A stretch of DNA of 46,864 bases from Rikenellaceae bacterium (GTDB lineage: Bacteria; Bacteroidota; Bacteroidia; Bacteroidales; Rikenellaceae). The DNA is taken from positions 1 through 46,864 of the forward strand of contig SUZB01000017.1 of NCBI GenBank assembly GCA_015060115.1. The letters are read 5' to 3'. This document shows positions 12,947 to 22,076 of this stretch, piece by piece; position 1 is the first letter of the stretch; the number at the start of each line of letters is the position of its first letter. Both the position numbers and the translations under genes were made by a program. The notes below the pieces were generated by a model. That model made no database searches and was not told the DNA's origin. It saw nothing but the letters and a program-made list of their open reading frames with translations.

Positions 12947-13540
12947 TTAAATATCTGTAAGCGATACGATGTTGTTCAGCACGGCATATATCGTAAGACG
13001 ACCGATAGAGCGCGTTTGGAGCTTCTCAGAGATGTTGTTGCGGTGAAATACTACCGTCGCCAACGATATATTCAGCATATCGGCTATCTCCTTGTTGATG
13101 TGTCCCTTAACTACCAGTGCCAAGACATCACATTCACGAGCCGAGAGTAGCTGAGGCCTCTCGCTCTTTGTTGCAGGGTGGTTGCCGTGAGGGTGTCCCG
13201 CTTGGTGTATCTGAAGCAACGAGCGCACTATATGTTGCTCAGAGCCAGTTATATCGACAGTATGAAAGCCGGACTGAACAAATGTTGATGCCTCACCCTC
13301 CACAAAGACTATCGTGCGACGCATAACAGCCCGGAAATAGTCGCTATTGTGGAAAATTGTAGATGCTGAGACGAAGTAGTGTGCAGCCTGCGCTTCGCCC
13401 TTGTTGGCAAGATATTCGGCCAACGAGCCATACGACACAACCTCGACAGATGCGGGGGTGATGTCCACGAGAATAGAGCGCAGAGCCATAGCGCTCAGCG
13501 AATTCTCCATGATAATCACCATCTGCATCTGGGGCATCAT
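12947..13540 (-). CDS. LuxR-type transcriptional regulator
   Basis: A 197-residue protein with a C-terminal LuxR/GerE helix-turn-helix (LLSARECDVLALVVKGH, NKEIADMLNISLATVVFHRNNI) at about residues 130-190. The N-terminal half resembles a receiver fold but lacks a clear phospho-accepting Asp, so phosphorylation is doubtful. Its start codon is 1 nt after the manA stop, indicating translational coupling; MMPQMQ offers two adjacent Met starts. Targets unknown. Confidence 0.8.
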   Translation of the reverse strand: MMPQMQMVIIMENSLSAMALRSILVDITPASVEVVSYGSLAEYLANKGEAQAAHYFVSASTIFHNSDYFRAVMRRTIVFVEGEASTFVQSGFHTVDITGSEQHIVRSLLQIHQAGHPHGNHPATKSERPQLLSARECDVLALVVKGHINKEIADMLNISLATVVFHRNNISEKLQTRSIGRLTIYAVLNNIVSLTDI

Positions 13541-13541
13541 A

Positions 13542-14528
13542 CTACTCGCGGATATAGATCTCCATTAACTTGGCGTTGCCCTCAAACTCAATATCGCAAC
13601 ACTCGGCAGGGATAAGCACCAATTCGCCCTCCGCCAAGCTCTCCTCTGCACCATCGGCAATGATGCGTACCGAGCCCTCGAGAGCGATATAGACAACGAA
13701 AGAGTCAAGAGCCGAGCGGTCGAGTTCCTTGTGGCCGGCGACATCGTGCATGGTCATTGTAAAGAACTTAGAGTCAATAACCTTGGTCTCGCCACCTGAA
13801 CCCAAATTGTAGGGCTTACGCAGAAGGTCTGCATCGGCCTCGAAGTCGATAGCATCAACAGCCAAAGCTGTGTGCAACTCACGGCCCTTGCCCGAAGCAT
13901 CTACCCTATCCCAGTCGTAGATACGATATGTTACATCCGAAGTCTGCTGCACCTCGACAACCTGAATACCTGCGCCAAGGGCGTGAACAGTGCCAGCGGG
14001 GATAAAGAATACATCGCCCTTCTTAACCTCTACGCGGTTGAGCAAATCGGCCAATCGCGACTCAGAGACGGCAGCGATATACTCCTCGCGTGTGATTGTC
14101 AAGTCCTTGAAGCCAAGATAGATGGCAGCGCCCTCCTTGCAGTCGGCAACATACCACGCCTCTGTCTTGCCGTAGCTCTGGTGGCGCTCCTCGGCAAGTG
14201 CATCATCGGGGTGCACCTGCACCGAGAGTTTGTCGTTGCAGTCGAGATACTTGATAAGCAACGGAAACTCCAAGCCGAAGCGCTCAAAGTGCTTCTCGCC
14301 AACCAACTCGCCCATATAGACCTCGATAATCTCCTCAAGGTTGTTGCCCTTGAGCATGCCGTTGGCAACAACCGAGATATCACCCTTTACAGAGGATAGA
14401 TCCCAGCTCTCGCCATAGAGCTTATCTTTTGGCAGTCGCGATGCAGCCTTGCTCCTCTTTTCGAGGATTACTTTACCACCCCAAATACGCTCCTTGATGC
14501 GGGGCTTGAATTTTATAGGATATAACAT
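13542..14528 (-). CDS. manA: Mannose-6-phosphate isomerase, class I
   Basis: A 328-residue zinc cupin enzyme that interconverts mannose-6-phosphate and fructose-6-phosphate, feeding GDP-sugar synthesis. Seen: the N-terminal KFKPRIKERIWGG, the zinc-site motif LSVQVHPDD, and the second metal/active-site region FFIPAGTVHALG followed by GIQVVEVQQ and a TYRIYDWDR segment common to Bacteroidetes ManA. Length fits the short Bacteroidetes/Firmicutes type. It lies 28 nt downstream of the cysteate-synthase-like gene and directly upstream of the LuxR-type gene, all on one strand. Confidence 0.9.
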   Translation of the reverse strand: MLYPIKFKPRIKERIWGGKVILEKRSKAASRLPKDKLYGESWDLSSVKGDISVVANGMLKGNNLEEIIEVYMGELVGEKHFERFGLEFPLLIKYLDCNDKLSVQVHPDDALAEERHQSYGKTEAWYVADCKEGAAIYLGFKDLTITREEYIAAVSESRLADLLNRVEVKKGDVFFIPAGTVHALGAGIQVVEVQQTSDVTYRIYDWDRVDASGKGRELHTALAVDAIDFEADADLLRKPYNLGSGGETKVIDSKFFTMTMHDVAGHKELDRSALDSFVVYIALEGSVRIIADGAEESLAEGELVLIPAECCDIEFEGNAKLMEIYIRE

Positions 14529-14556
14529 ATTTCTATCTTAATTACTTATTAACCAA

Positions 14557-15846
14557 CTAAAAGAGTGTTTCGACATACGAAACTACTTCATCTACATCGG
14601 GCGTAAGCGAGAAGACCTTGCTTGGCTTCAGATACCACAACTCCTTATTCTGCGTTGCTCGCTCCTCGCCACCACCTGTGATGTTGAGCATCACGCAGTC
14701 GTCCTTCTTAATTTCGCCTGCCTCGACCATCTTGATTAACGACCATAGAGCCACCGATGGTGCAGAGTAGATGTCGATGCCCTCCAACTCCTTAAAGAGC
14801 TTGCGAGCACGGCGAGCCTGAGCATTCGTAGCCACCATAATATTACCGTTTGTGGCCTTTAGTGCATCGTACAGACCGCCTGCCAATGAGTAAGGAGGCT
14901 TACGGTTAGAGAGTACCTTGGCATCGATAATCTCAGCATCACGACGAGCCTTCTTTGTATCGTATGGCAACATCTCGCGAGAGTCTGCCACCCATGCATC
15001 GTACATAGGCACGAAGGGCGCATTCTGCGAGACGATAAGTCTCATAAGGTTTTCTCCAAAGCGACCATCCTCGATAAGGCGCTGGTTGGCCTCCCATGCA
15101 GCAATAGCACCGGTGCCGCTACCTACGGCCTGGAAATAGAAGTCGGGAATACGGCCAATGGTCGTAACGGCAGAAAGCACGGTGGTAGACATACCATCAC
15201 GGCGAGCGATATTCTTTGCGCCACCCTCGGCATAGAATTTCGACGACTTGAGAGCAAGGTTCGAGAGGTTGATAGCGTCAAAGTAGTCGCCACCCTTGTC
15301 GCAAGCGATAAGCTTCACGCAGTCGTTCAGAGGCTCGGTAAACCACAAAGCATCGAGGTTGTCCGAGGGTACGGCCAACAGAAGCTTGATATTGTTGTCG
15401 GAGCAGACCTTAGCAAAGGCGCGAGCAGTGTTACCAGCTGATGCAACGACCATTACACGCTCCTCCTTGTCGTCAATGCGGGCACATACGGTGTATGCCT
15501 CGGTCTCTTTGAACGAGCAAGTGGACATCTTAACACCCTTCTCGGGGCAGTAGCCGTTGAGTGTAATCCATAGATTATCCAAGCCTAAGTGCTTAGCCAA
15601 GGCCTCGCTCTTGTAGGTTACGGGAGCTGACGAGCCTTTGAGCATACGCTTTACGGGAAGCCAGTCGCAGAACTTGTAGAGACCATAGCTATCTGGCTTA
15701 ACCTCAATCTGTTTCTTCTCGTACTGGGCACGCACCAACGAGGGCGCTTTGCACTCGGCATCATCTAAAATCCAACCGCTATCGTCGAACTCACGACCAG
15801 TTGCAACACACTTTAGGGTGTACTTTGTAGGCTTGAAATTTTCCAT
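14557..15846 (-). CDS. Threonine-synthase-fold PLP enzyme, probable cysteate synthase
   Basis: A 429-residue fold-type II PLP enzyme. The PLP lysine is Lys113 in STCSFKETEA; the phosphate/substrate loop appears as VASAGNTARAFA and the glycine loop as ITGGGEE. It does not look like ordinary Bacteroidetes threonine synthase, which has a different N terminus and a FKD motif. The combination of FCDWLPV, PVTYKSEALAKHLGL, NGYCPEKG and CSFKETEA is what I associate with cysteate synthase (phosphoserine plus sulfite to cysteate), known from methanogen coenzyme M synthesis and used in Bacteroidetes for sulfonolipids. No other sulfonolipid gene is visible in the window. Has its own near-consensus promoter. 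Substrate assignment is inference from remembered motifs. Confidence 0.65.
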   Translation of the reverse strand: MENFKPTKYTLKCVATGREFDDSGWILDDAECKAPSLVRAQYEKKQIEVKPDSYGLYKFCDWLPVKRMLKGSSAPVTYKSEALAKHLGLDNLWITLNGYCPEKGVKMSTCSFKETEAYTVCARIDDKEERVMVVASAGNTARAFAKVCSDNNIKLLLAVPSDNLDALWFTEPLNDCVKLIACDKGGDYFDAINLSNLALKSSKFYAEGGAKNIARRDGMSTTVLSAVTTIGRIPDFYFQAVGSGTGAIAAWEANQRLIEDGRFGENLMRLIVSQNAPFVPMYDAWVADSREMLPYDTKKARRDAEIIDAKVLSNRKPPYSLAGGLYDALKATNGNIMVATNAQARRARKLFKELEGIDIYSAPSVALWSLIKMVEAGEIKKDDCVMLNITGGGEERATQNKELWYLKPSKVFSLTPDVDEVVSYVETLF

Positions 15847-15887
15847 ATTTAAGTTTGTAATTATTTCATATCAACTTAATAATTGCG

Positions 15888-15918
15888 CAAAGTTACTCAT
15901 TTTTTCTCCGTTTACCAA
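15888..15918 (-). promoter_or_regulatory. Promoter for the cysteate-synthase-like gene
   Basis: Minus strand: TTG (15916-15918), 20 nt, TAACTTTG (15888-15895). A full match to the Bacteroidetes consensus, 42 nt before the start codon. Confidence 0.75.
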
Positions 15919-16019
15919 TAGGTAAAGATACCTAATTTTGGAGCTGCTGGTTGTTAGATGTTATATTAAGCTTCGTGATAGCATCTATGCTCTCTCTTTA
16001 CGCTTTTTTATTATTACTC

Positions 16020-16050
16020 TTTCATTTTTCATCTTTTTACACTACCTTTG
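16020..16050 (+). promoter_or_regulatory. Promoter for the DUF4836 operon
   Basis: TTTC (16020-16023), 19 nt, TACCTTTG (16043-16050), 40 nt before the ATG at 16090. The -7 matches fully and the -33 is one base off. It is divergent from the 15888-15918 promoter. Confidence 0.65.
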
Positions 16051-16089
16051 TAAGTCAATGCTTTGATTAAATCGTAAAATTATAAAGAT

Positions 16090-17709
16090 ATGAACAACTT
16101 TATCAAACATCTTTTTCTCGTTGTGGTTGCGGTAGTTGCTGTCGTTGCCTGCTCATCTGAGCCTAAGCGAGAGCCTATTACATCAGATTTTGCTGTCTAT
16201 CTCAATGGCTATCAGCTTATTGAAAAGAGTGGCGTATTGGAGCAAATCACCGAGTCCAACCGCCTGATGTTGGCCTCTACGGCATCTTCGGAGGTGTCGG
16301 CCGAGAACTCGGAGTTCCTCAAGAGCGTTGTTACGGACCTCGACAATTCGGGATTGTCGCTTACGAAACCCGCCTATGCGCTAATAAATTTCGATGAGAC
16401 CGAGGAGAAAGCAGACCTCGTTGCCGTTGTCGAGGTGCACGATGCCGAGAGCGTAGATAGGCTTGTGGCTACCATATCGGACTATCTCGAAAAGCAGGGC
16501 GAGGAGCCTCTCGCGCTCAGCCGTGAGGGCGATAACCGCTATGTCGATTTAGGTGAGGAGGGCACTTTAGTTGGCTACAACAAAAGCCGTATGGTTGTGT
16601 GCGTTAATACCGACAACCTAAAGTCGTTTGTAGATGATGCGCTAAGCTCTCCATTGGCCGACTTAGAGCCTTTCGGGGAGCGTGATTTTGCCCTCTATAT
16701 CGACAATCAGCGACTTATGGATATATATGAGAAGATGTACGCCAAACAGCTTGCCGAGGCGGGCATCTATGGCGATGCTGAGGCTCAGAAGATGATTGGC
16801 TATATCGCCAATTATCGTGCATCGTTGGCCGAGAGGTCATCAACCATTCTCGGTATGGCTTTCGAGAATGGAAAAATCGTTTTAGATAGCAAGGTCGAGG
16901 GCGTTGATGCTGAGAAGTTTAACTGGCTAAAGCCGGCTAATGCCAACAACCTCAAATATCTACCCAAAGAGACCCTTGCGCTTATCAACCTTAGCCTCAA
17001 TGGCGAGGGTCTGATGTCGTTTGTCAACGAGATGTTTACCGAGGAGTTTATCGCATCGCTCGGTATGGATACCAACGAGTTCAAGGCGGGCTTGGCAATC
17101 GCCACCGATGCCGTTAGCTCTATTGATGGCGACATCACGATTGCGCTCAACACTCTCGATGGCGTGATATATCGTGGCAACCCCCAACCCTCTAACGTCG
17201 AGGCTATTATGCTTGCTGATGTAAAGGATAGATATATCATCGACAATGTGGCATTGTTCGGTGGTGCGTTCCTCACTCGCACAGCCGATGGCAACTATAC
17301 CCTACCTCTCTCGCGCACTATGCGCCTTAACCTTGGTCAGGGCGAAAACACCCTCTTTGCGGGCGTAAATGCCACACTTGCTAGGCAAGAGCCCTCAGCC
17401 GAGGAGGCTCGTTGGGCAGATGTTGTCAAGGGCTCGTATGGTAGCTCTATCTTGGTCGATATCGAGCAGATTGTGAGCACCGAGTTTATCAACGACCTCT
17501 TCACCCTCACACTTGCGGGAATGGACGAGCCTGCCGACACCATTGCCGAGCAGATTGTTACGCTCAGCGACTACCTCTATATTCGCGCTACAAGCCCAAC
17601 ATCGGGCGAGATTGTTTGGGTGTTTGACAACAAGAATGTTAATGCCTTGCGTCAGATTAGCGATGTCGTAATGCCCTATATCAAGCTCTTTGTTGCATCT
17701 CAAATGTAG
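16090..17709 (+). CDS. DUF4836 family lipoprotein
   Basis: A 539-residue lipoprotein: a hydrophobic signal with lipobox VVAC and lipidation at Cys21, then a long acidic periplasmic or surface domain. The two similar halves, repeated LPKETLALINLSLNG-like segments and the overall length fit the Bacteroidetes DUF4836 family, whose function is unknown. The gene is followed after 13 nt by an ABC exporter ATPase and FtsX-like permease, so it may work with that complex. Confidence 0.8.
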   Translation: MNNFIKHLFLVVVAVVAVVACSSEPKREPITSDFAVYLNGYQLIEKSGVLEQITESNRLMLASTASSEVSAENSEFLKSVVTDLDNSGLSLTKPAYALINFDETEEKADLVAVVEVHDAESVDRLVATISDYLEKQGEEPLALSREGDNRYVDLGEEGTLVGYNKSRMVVCVNTDNLKSFVDDALSSPLADLEPFGERDFALYIDNQRLMDIYEKMYAKQLAEAGIYGDAEAQKMIGYIANYRASLAERSSTILGMAFENGKIVLDSKVEGVDAEKFNWLKPANANNLKYLPKETLALINLSLNGEGLMSFVNEMFTEEFIASLGMDTNEFKAGLAIATDAVSSIDGDITIALNTLDGVIYRGNPQPSNVEAIMLADVKDRYIIDNVALFGGAFLTRTADGNYTLPLSRTMRLNLGQGENTLFAGVNATLARQEPSAEEARWADVVKGSYGSSILVDIEQIVSTEFINDLFTLTLAGMDEPADTIAEQIVTLSDYLYIRATSPTSGEIVWVFDNKNVNALRQISDVVMPYIKLFVASQM

Positions 17710-17722
17710 TTTAGTTACCGCA

Positions 17723-18370
17723 GTGAAAACTATTAAGTTACAAAACGTTCTGCCTCGCATCTTTGCCGATCGCAAGAGCGATATATCGTCGGATATATGG
17801 CTTCGCGACTTGACCTTTGAGCGTGGCCGTAGCTACCTTATCGAGGCCGATTCGGGCAAGGGCAAGTCATCGTTGTGTAGCTATCTCTATGGCCAGCGCA
17901 ACGACTACGAGGGTGCGATATTGTTTGACGACAGCGATATTTGTGGCCTCTCACTTGACGAGTGGTCGGCTATTCGTCAAAGGTCGATTAGCATACTCTT
18001 TCAGGACCTAAAACTCTTTGGCGAGCTTACCGCCTTGGAGAATGTCGAGATAAAGAGCCAAATCACCCACTTCTCGGATAGGGCGACTATCGAGAAACGC
18101 TTCGAGGAGCTGGGTATTGCAGATAAACTAAACACTCGAATTGACCGCCTCTCATTCGGTCAGCAACAGCGAGTTGCGCTTATCCGTGCGCTATGTCAGC
18201 CTATCGACTTTCTTATGCTTGATGAGCCTATTTCGCATCTCGATGAGCGTAATAGCGCCACTATGCGCGATATGATTTTGGAGGAGCAACGCCATCAAGG
18301 TTTTGGCATTATCGCCACCTCGATAGGTCGCCATATAGATATGAACTACGATAAGGTACTGAAGCTATGA
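17723..18370 (+). CDS. ABC exporter ATP-binding protein (LolD/FtsE-like)
   Basis: A 215-residue ATPase of the FtsX-type (MacB/LolD/FtsE) ABC class. Walker A reads EADSGKGKSSL (usual Gly at the third position replaced), the signature is LSFGQQQR, Walker B is FLMLDEP with SHLDE following. I place the start at GTG 17723, giving V/M-KTIKLQN just after the DUF4836 stop; an in-frame ATG at 17690 would overlap the previous gene by 20 nt. The stop overlaps the permease start (ATGA). Substrate unknown; could act in lipoprotein or envelope transport or remodelling. Confidence 0.85.
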   Translation: MKTIKLQNVLPRIFADRKSDISSDIWLRDLTFERGRSYLIEADSGKGKSSLCSYLYGQRNDYEGAILFDDSDICGLSLDEWSAIRQRSISILFQDLKLFGELTALENVEIKSQITHFSDRATIEKRFEELGIADKLNTRIDRLSFGQQQRVALIRALCQPIDFLMLDEPISHLDERNSATMRDMILEEQRHQGFGIIATSIGRHIDMNYDKVLKL

Positions 18371-19551
18371 AACTAATCTGGAAACTACTTCGCCAACATA
18401 TCAGTATTGGCGAGTTCTCGGTGTTCGTTGTTGCGGGCATTATCGGTATGATTATTATGCTCACGGGTGTGCAACTCTATGGCGATGTGCGCCCGATGCT
18501 CACCGGCGAAAAGTCGCTTATCGGCAACGACTATATGATTGTTACGAAGCCCGTAAAGCGTGTAGGCATAAGCTCAACCAAGTTTACAAGTGATGAGGTT
18601 GAAGCCTTTCGTAATGAGGAGTTTGTTATCGACCTTGGCGAGTTCCTATCATCGCAATACGAGGTCTACGGCAGTGTTATGTTCAACGGCCGTAAGCTAT
18701 CCACGATGATGTTCTTTGAGGCTGTAGACGACAAGTTTGTAGATGTCGAGACGGATGAGTGGCACTTCGAGGGCATCGGAAGTTCGATACCTATTATTAT
18801 ACCTCGCAACTACCTCAATCTCTACAACTTTGGCTTTAGCCAGACGCAGGGACTACCACAGATTACCGAGGCGCTAATCAAGAGCGTAGAGCTCGATATT
18901 CGCCTTTCGGGCAATGGCTATCGCGACAATCTCCCTGCCCGTGTTGTAGGCTTCTCGGATAGGCTCAACACCATTCTTGTGCCTATGGAGTTTATGCAGT
19001 GGGCCAACAAGCGCTATGCTGACACAGCCAGCAACGAGGTGTCGCGCCTTATTGTCGAGGTGCAGAACCCTGGCGACCCTGAGGTTATGGAGTATCTCGA
19101 TGCTATGGGCTATCAAGCCGAGGAGCGAGCTGCTGAGAGTAGTAAGGCACTGTTCCTACTTCAACTAAGCATTGCGGTAGTCGTGCTTATAGGCCTTATT
19201 TTCAGCCTTTTGTCGATATTTATCCTTACGCTGAGCATCTACCTGCTTATCGAGAAGAACAGCGAGAAGCTACGCAACCTCTCGCTTATCGGCTACACCC
19301 CGAAGCATATCGCCAAGCCCTACAACCTTATCACAGCATCGCTCAACCTTGTCATATTTGTCGTTAGCATACTTGTTACCTTGCTTATCCGTGCCAAATA
19401 CCTTGGTTATCTTGGCGAGGTGTTCGGTATCGAGGTTAGTAGCTCTGCCCTTGTTTCAATTGTTACAGGTATCGCTATCAGTATCACAATCACAGCATTT
19501 AATGTGCTGATTATTCGCCGTAAAATAGGTATTATATCAAGCAAAAGATGA
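18367..19551 (+). CDS. FtsX-like ABC permease
   Basis: A 394-residue permease with one N-terminal membrane helix (about 20-40), a large extracytoplasmic domain, and three C-terminal helices (about 260-290, 315-340, 360-385), the classic FtsX/MacB layout. It overlaps the ATPase gene by 4 nt (ATGA) and the GNAT gene by 4 nt, so the three are translationally coupled. Partner: the upstream ATPase. Could be LolE-like, an efflux permease or a cell-wall hydrolase regulator; the sequence does not decide. Confidence 0.85.
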   Translation: MKLIWKLLRQHISIGEFSVFVVAGIIGMIIMLTGVQLYGDVRPMLTGEKSLIGNDYMIVTKPVKRVGISSTKFTSDEVEAFRNEEFVIDLGEFLSSQYEVYGSVMFNGRKLSTMMFFEAVDDKFVDVETDEWHFEGIGSSIPIIIPRNYLNLYNFGFSQTQGLPQITEALIKSVELDIRLSGNGYRDNLPARVVGFSDRLNTILVPMEFMQWANKRYADTASNEVSRLIVEVQNPGDPEVMEYLDAMGYQAEERAAESSKALFLLQLSIAVVVLIGLIFSLLSIFILTLSIYLLIEKNSEKLRNLSLIGYTPKHIAKPYNLITASLNLVIFVVSILVTLLIRAKYLGYLGEVFGIEVSSSALVSIVTGIAISITITAFNVLIIRRKIGIISSKR

Positions 19552-20042
19552 TACGCCAAGCTATACGAGAGGATATTCCCACGATAATGTCTATTGTCCG
19601 CAGTGCGCAGTGTGCTTTGGCCGAGTTGGGTATTGACCAGTGGCAAGATGGCTACCCATCGGTAGAGGCCATTGAGAACGACATTGAGCAGGGCGTAGGT
19701 TATGTTGCCTGCAATGAGCAGGATGCGCCAATTGGCTATGCGGCTATTGTCCTCACTGGCGAGGAGGCATACAAACAGATATCGACTTGGACGACTGGCG
19801 AAGATTATGTTGTCGTTCACCGCCTCTGCGTTTCGGGCGATTGTCGCCGTCAGGGTATCTCCTATCGCCTTATGCGCTATGCCGCAGAGCAAGCCCGCAA
19901 AGTTGGGTTTAGCGCCTTTCGCATCGACACCCACCGAGGCAATATCCGTATGTTGCAGATGATGCAAAAGCTCGGATTTAGCTACCGCGGAATTGTGCGC
20001 TACGATAGTGGCGAGCGTATGGCATTTGACCTAAATATATAA
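19548..20042 (+). CDS. GNAT family N-acetyltransferase
   Basis: A 164-residue acetyltransferase. The acetyl-CoA binding motif A is present in VVHRLCVSGDCRRQGISYRLM (R/Q-x-x-G-x-G/A variant: RRQGIS), and motif B follows in RIDTHRGNIRMLQMMQKLGF. It lies at the end of the ABC-exporter run, overlapping by 4 nt. Substrate (small molecule or protein) unknown. Confidence 0.85.
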   Translation: MIRQAIREDIPTIMSIVRSAQCALAELGIDQWQDGYPSVEAIENDIEQGVGYVACNEQDAPIGYAAIVLTGEEAYKQISTWTTGEDYVVVHRLCVSGDCRRQGISYRLMRYAAEQARKVGFSAFRIDTHRGNIRMLQMMQKLGFSYRGIVRYDSGERMAFDLNI

Positions 20043-20054
20043 GCCACTGAGTAT

Positions 20055-21923
20055 ATGGCAAGTTATCTACAAGTAGAGAATATCTCAAAGTCCTACGGAG
20101 ACCGCACTCTGTTCTCCGATATTAGCTTCAATATCAACGAAGGTGATAAGATTGCCTTGGTTGCACCTAACGGCACTGGCAAGTCATCGTTGCTGAAGAT
20201 TTTGGCTGGTGTTGAGCACTCCGACCGAGGTGGCGAGGTGAAGTTTATGAAGGATATTCGCGTAGCCTTTCTCGACCAAAATATGGCGTTTGACCCCAAG
20301 CGCACAATCTTCGAGGAGGTCTATTCGCATATGAGCGACCTCACGCCAGCAATCAGAGAGTACGAATTGGCTATGGCGAGTGGCGATACAGGGCGCTTGG
20401 AGCGTGCTATTGCCGCTATGGATGCCTCCAACGGCTGGTCTATCGAGCAGAATATCCGCCAGGTGCTCTCCTCACTGAAGATTGAGCGCACCGACCAGCT
20501 TATGGGTGAACTGTCGGGTGGCGAGGCCAAGCGTGTAGCGTTGGCATGTATGATGTTGCAGAACGCCGAGTTTCTGATTATGGATGAGCCTACCAACCAC
20601 CTCGATATCGATATTATCGAGTATTTGGAGGGCTATCTTCAGCGCTCACGATGCACGCTTCTGATGGTTACTCACGATCGCTATTTCCTTGACCGCGTGT
20701 GCAATACGATTATGGAGATAGATCGCGGTAAGCTCTACACCTATCGTGGCAACTATACCGAATACTTAGAGAAACGCGAGGAGCGCTACCTAAATATGCA
20801 GGCCGAGATTGACAAGTCGCGCAACCTGCTACGCCGAGAGTTGGAGTGGATACGCTCGACGCCTCAGGCACGCACAGGCAAGGCACGCTATCGCATCAAC
20901 GCCTTCTACGACCTTAAGGACAAGGCTTCGGTAAGTCTGCGTACCGACAATGTGGAAATAAATGTCGGACAAGCCCGCCTTGGTCGCAAGATTATCGACT
21001 GCACGGATGTGGATTTGAAGTTTGGCGAGAGACGAATGCTTGATAAGTTTTCGTATAAGTTCACCCGAGGCGAGCGCATCGGCATTGTTGGCCGTAATGG
21101 CGTGGGTAAGAGCACATTTCTTAACCTTATGTCAGGTAATTTAGAGCCTGATAGTGGCCTCGTTGAGCGTGGCGAAACCCTGCAAATAGGCTACTACACC
21201 CAGCGAGGCATATCGTTCAAGGCGGGACAGACTGTCTTGGAGTGTGTTCAGGATATTGCAGAGGTAACACGCACGGCAGATGGCTCGACCATCTCAGCTA
21301 CAACGATGCTCAACCGCTTCCTCTTTCCGCACGAGTCGTTCAACAAGCGCATCGACATCCTCAGTGGTGGCGAGCAGCGCCGTCTCTATCTTCTTACGGT
21401 CTTGATGCGCAACCCCAATATGCTTATCCTCGATGAGCCTACCAACGACCTTGACATTATGACACTCAATGTCTTAGAGGAGTATCTCCGCGAGTTTAAG
21501 GGCTCATTGCTTATCGTTTCGCACGACCGCTACTTCTTGGATAAGACCGTTGATCACCTCTTTGTCTTCGAGGGCGAGGGCCGTATTAAGGACTTTGTGG
21601 GTGGATATAGCGAGTATCGCGAATATATCAAGGAGAAGGAGGAAATGGAGCGTAGCGAACAGCGTGCCTCTACACCTCAGAAGCCACAACCTCAGCGCTC
21701 TCACGACACATCGAAGCGTAAGTTGTCGTTTAAGGAGCAGCGAGAGTTGGAGCAGTTGGAGAGAGATTTGGAGAGCCTGAACGGGGAGAAAACGACTCTC
21801 GAAACGGAGCTTTCGTCTGGCTCATTGGCCTACGACCGCCTAACCGAGGCCTCGAAACGCATCGAGGAGATAATCGCTTTGATAGATGAAAAAGAGTTTA
21901 GATGGCTTGAACTAAACGAATAA
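20055..21923 (+). CDS. ABC-F protein, Uup-like
   Basis: A 622-residue ABC-F ATPase with two nucleotide-binding domains and no membrane part. First domain: Walker A at residues 38-45 (PNGTGKSS), signature LSGGEAKR, Walker B LIMDEPTNHLD. Second domain: Walker A RNGVGKST, signature LSGGEQRR, Walker B LILDEPTNDLD. A charged linker and a C-terminal coiled coil (from about residue 555, Glu/Leu-rich) match the Uup type, which acts on ribosomes and/or branched DNA. 12 nt after the GNAT gene. Confidence 0.88.
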   Translation: MASYLQVENISKSYGDRTLFSDISFNINEGDKIALVAPNGTGKSSLLKILAGVEHSDRGGEVKFMKDIRVAFLDQNMAFDPKRTIFEEVYSHMSDLTPAIREYELAMASGDTGRLERAIAAMDASNGWSIEQNIRQVLSSLKIERTDQLMGELSGGEAKRVALACMMLQNAEFLIMDEPTNHLDIDIIEYLEGYLQRSRCTLLMVTHDRYFLDRVCNTIMEIDRGKLYTYRGNYTEYLEKREERYLNMQAEIDKSRNLLRRELEWIRSTPQARTGKARYRINAFYDLKDKASVSLRTDNVEINVGQARLGRKIIDCTDVDLKFGERRMLDKFSYKFTRGERIGIVGRNGVGKSTFLNLMSGNLEPDSGLVERGETLQIGYYTQRGISFKAGQTVLECVQDIAEVTRTADGSTISATTMLNRFLFPHESFNKRIDILSGGEQRRLYLLTVLMRNPNMLILDEPTNDLDIMTLNVLEEYLREFKGSLLIVSHDRYFLDKTVDHLFVFEGEGRIKDFVGGYSEYREYIKEKEEMERSEQRASTPQKPQPQRSHDTSKRKLSFKEQRELEQLERDLESLNGEKTTLETELSSGSLAYDRLTEASKRIEEIIALIDEKEFRWLELNE

Positions 21924-22076
21924 CTAACAAACCATTATATCGCCTTACCTAAACCTGTATAATTGCCCTACAAAGGTCGGTTATGCAGGTTTTCTTTGCT
22001 CCATACTCTTAGCCTTGGCATATTAGTTGTGTTTAGCCTTGGCGTAAACTTTATTTTTAACCAAAAACAAAAGAGT

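Noticed and set aside
14557..15846. Plain threonine synthase assignment
   Set aside because: The motifs around the PLP lysine and the N-terminal pattern differ from Bacteroidetes ThrC; cysteate synthase fits better, though the fold is shared.
21963..22076. N-terminal extension of the porin gene
   Set aside because: A standard signal peptide begins at 22077; the upstream part would place a second hydrophobic stretch ahead of it.
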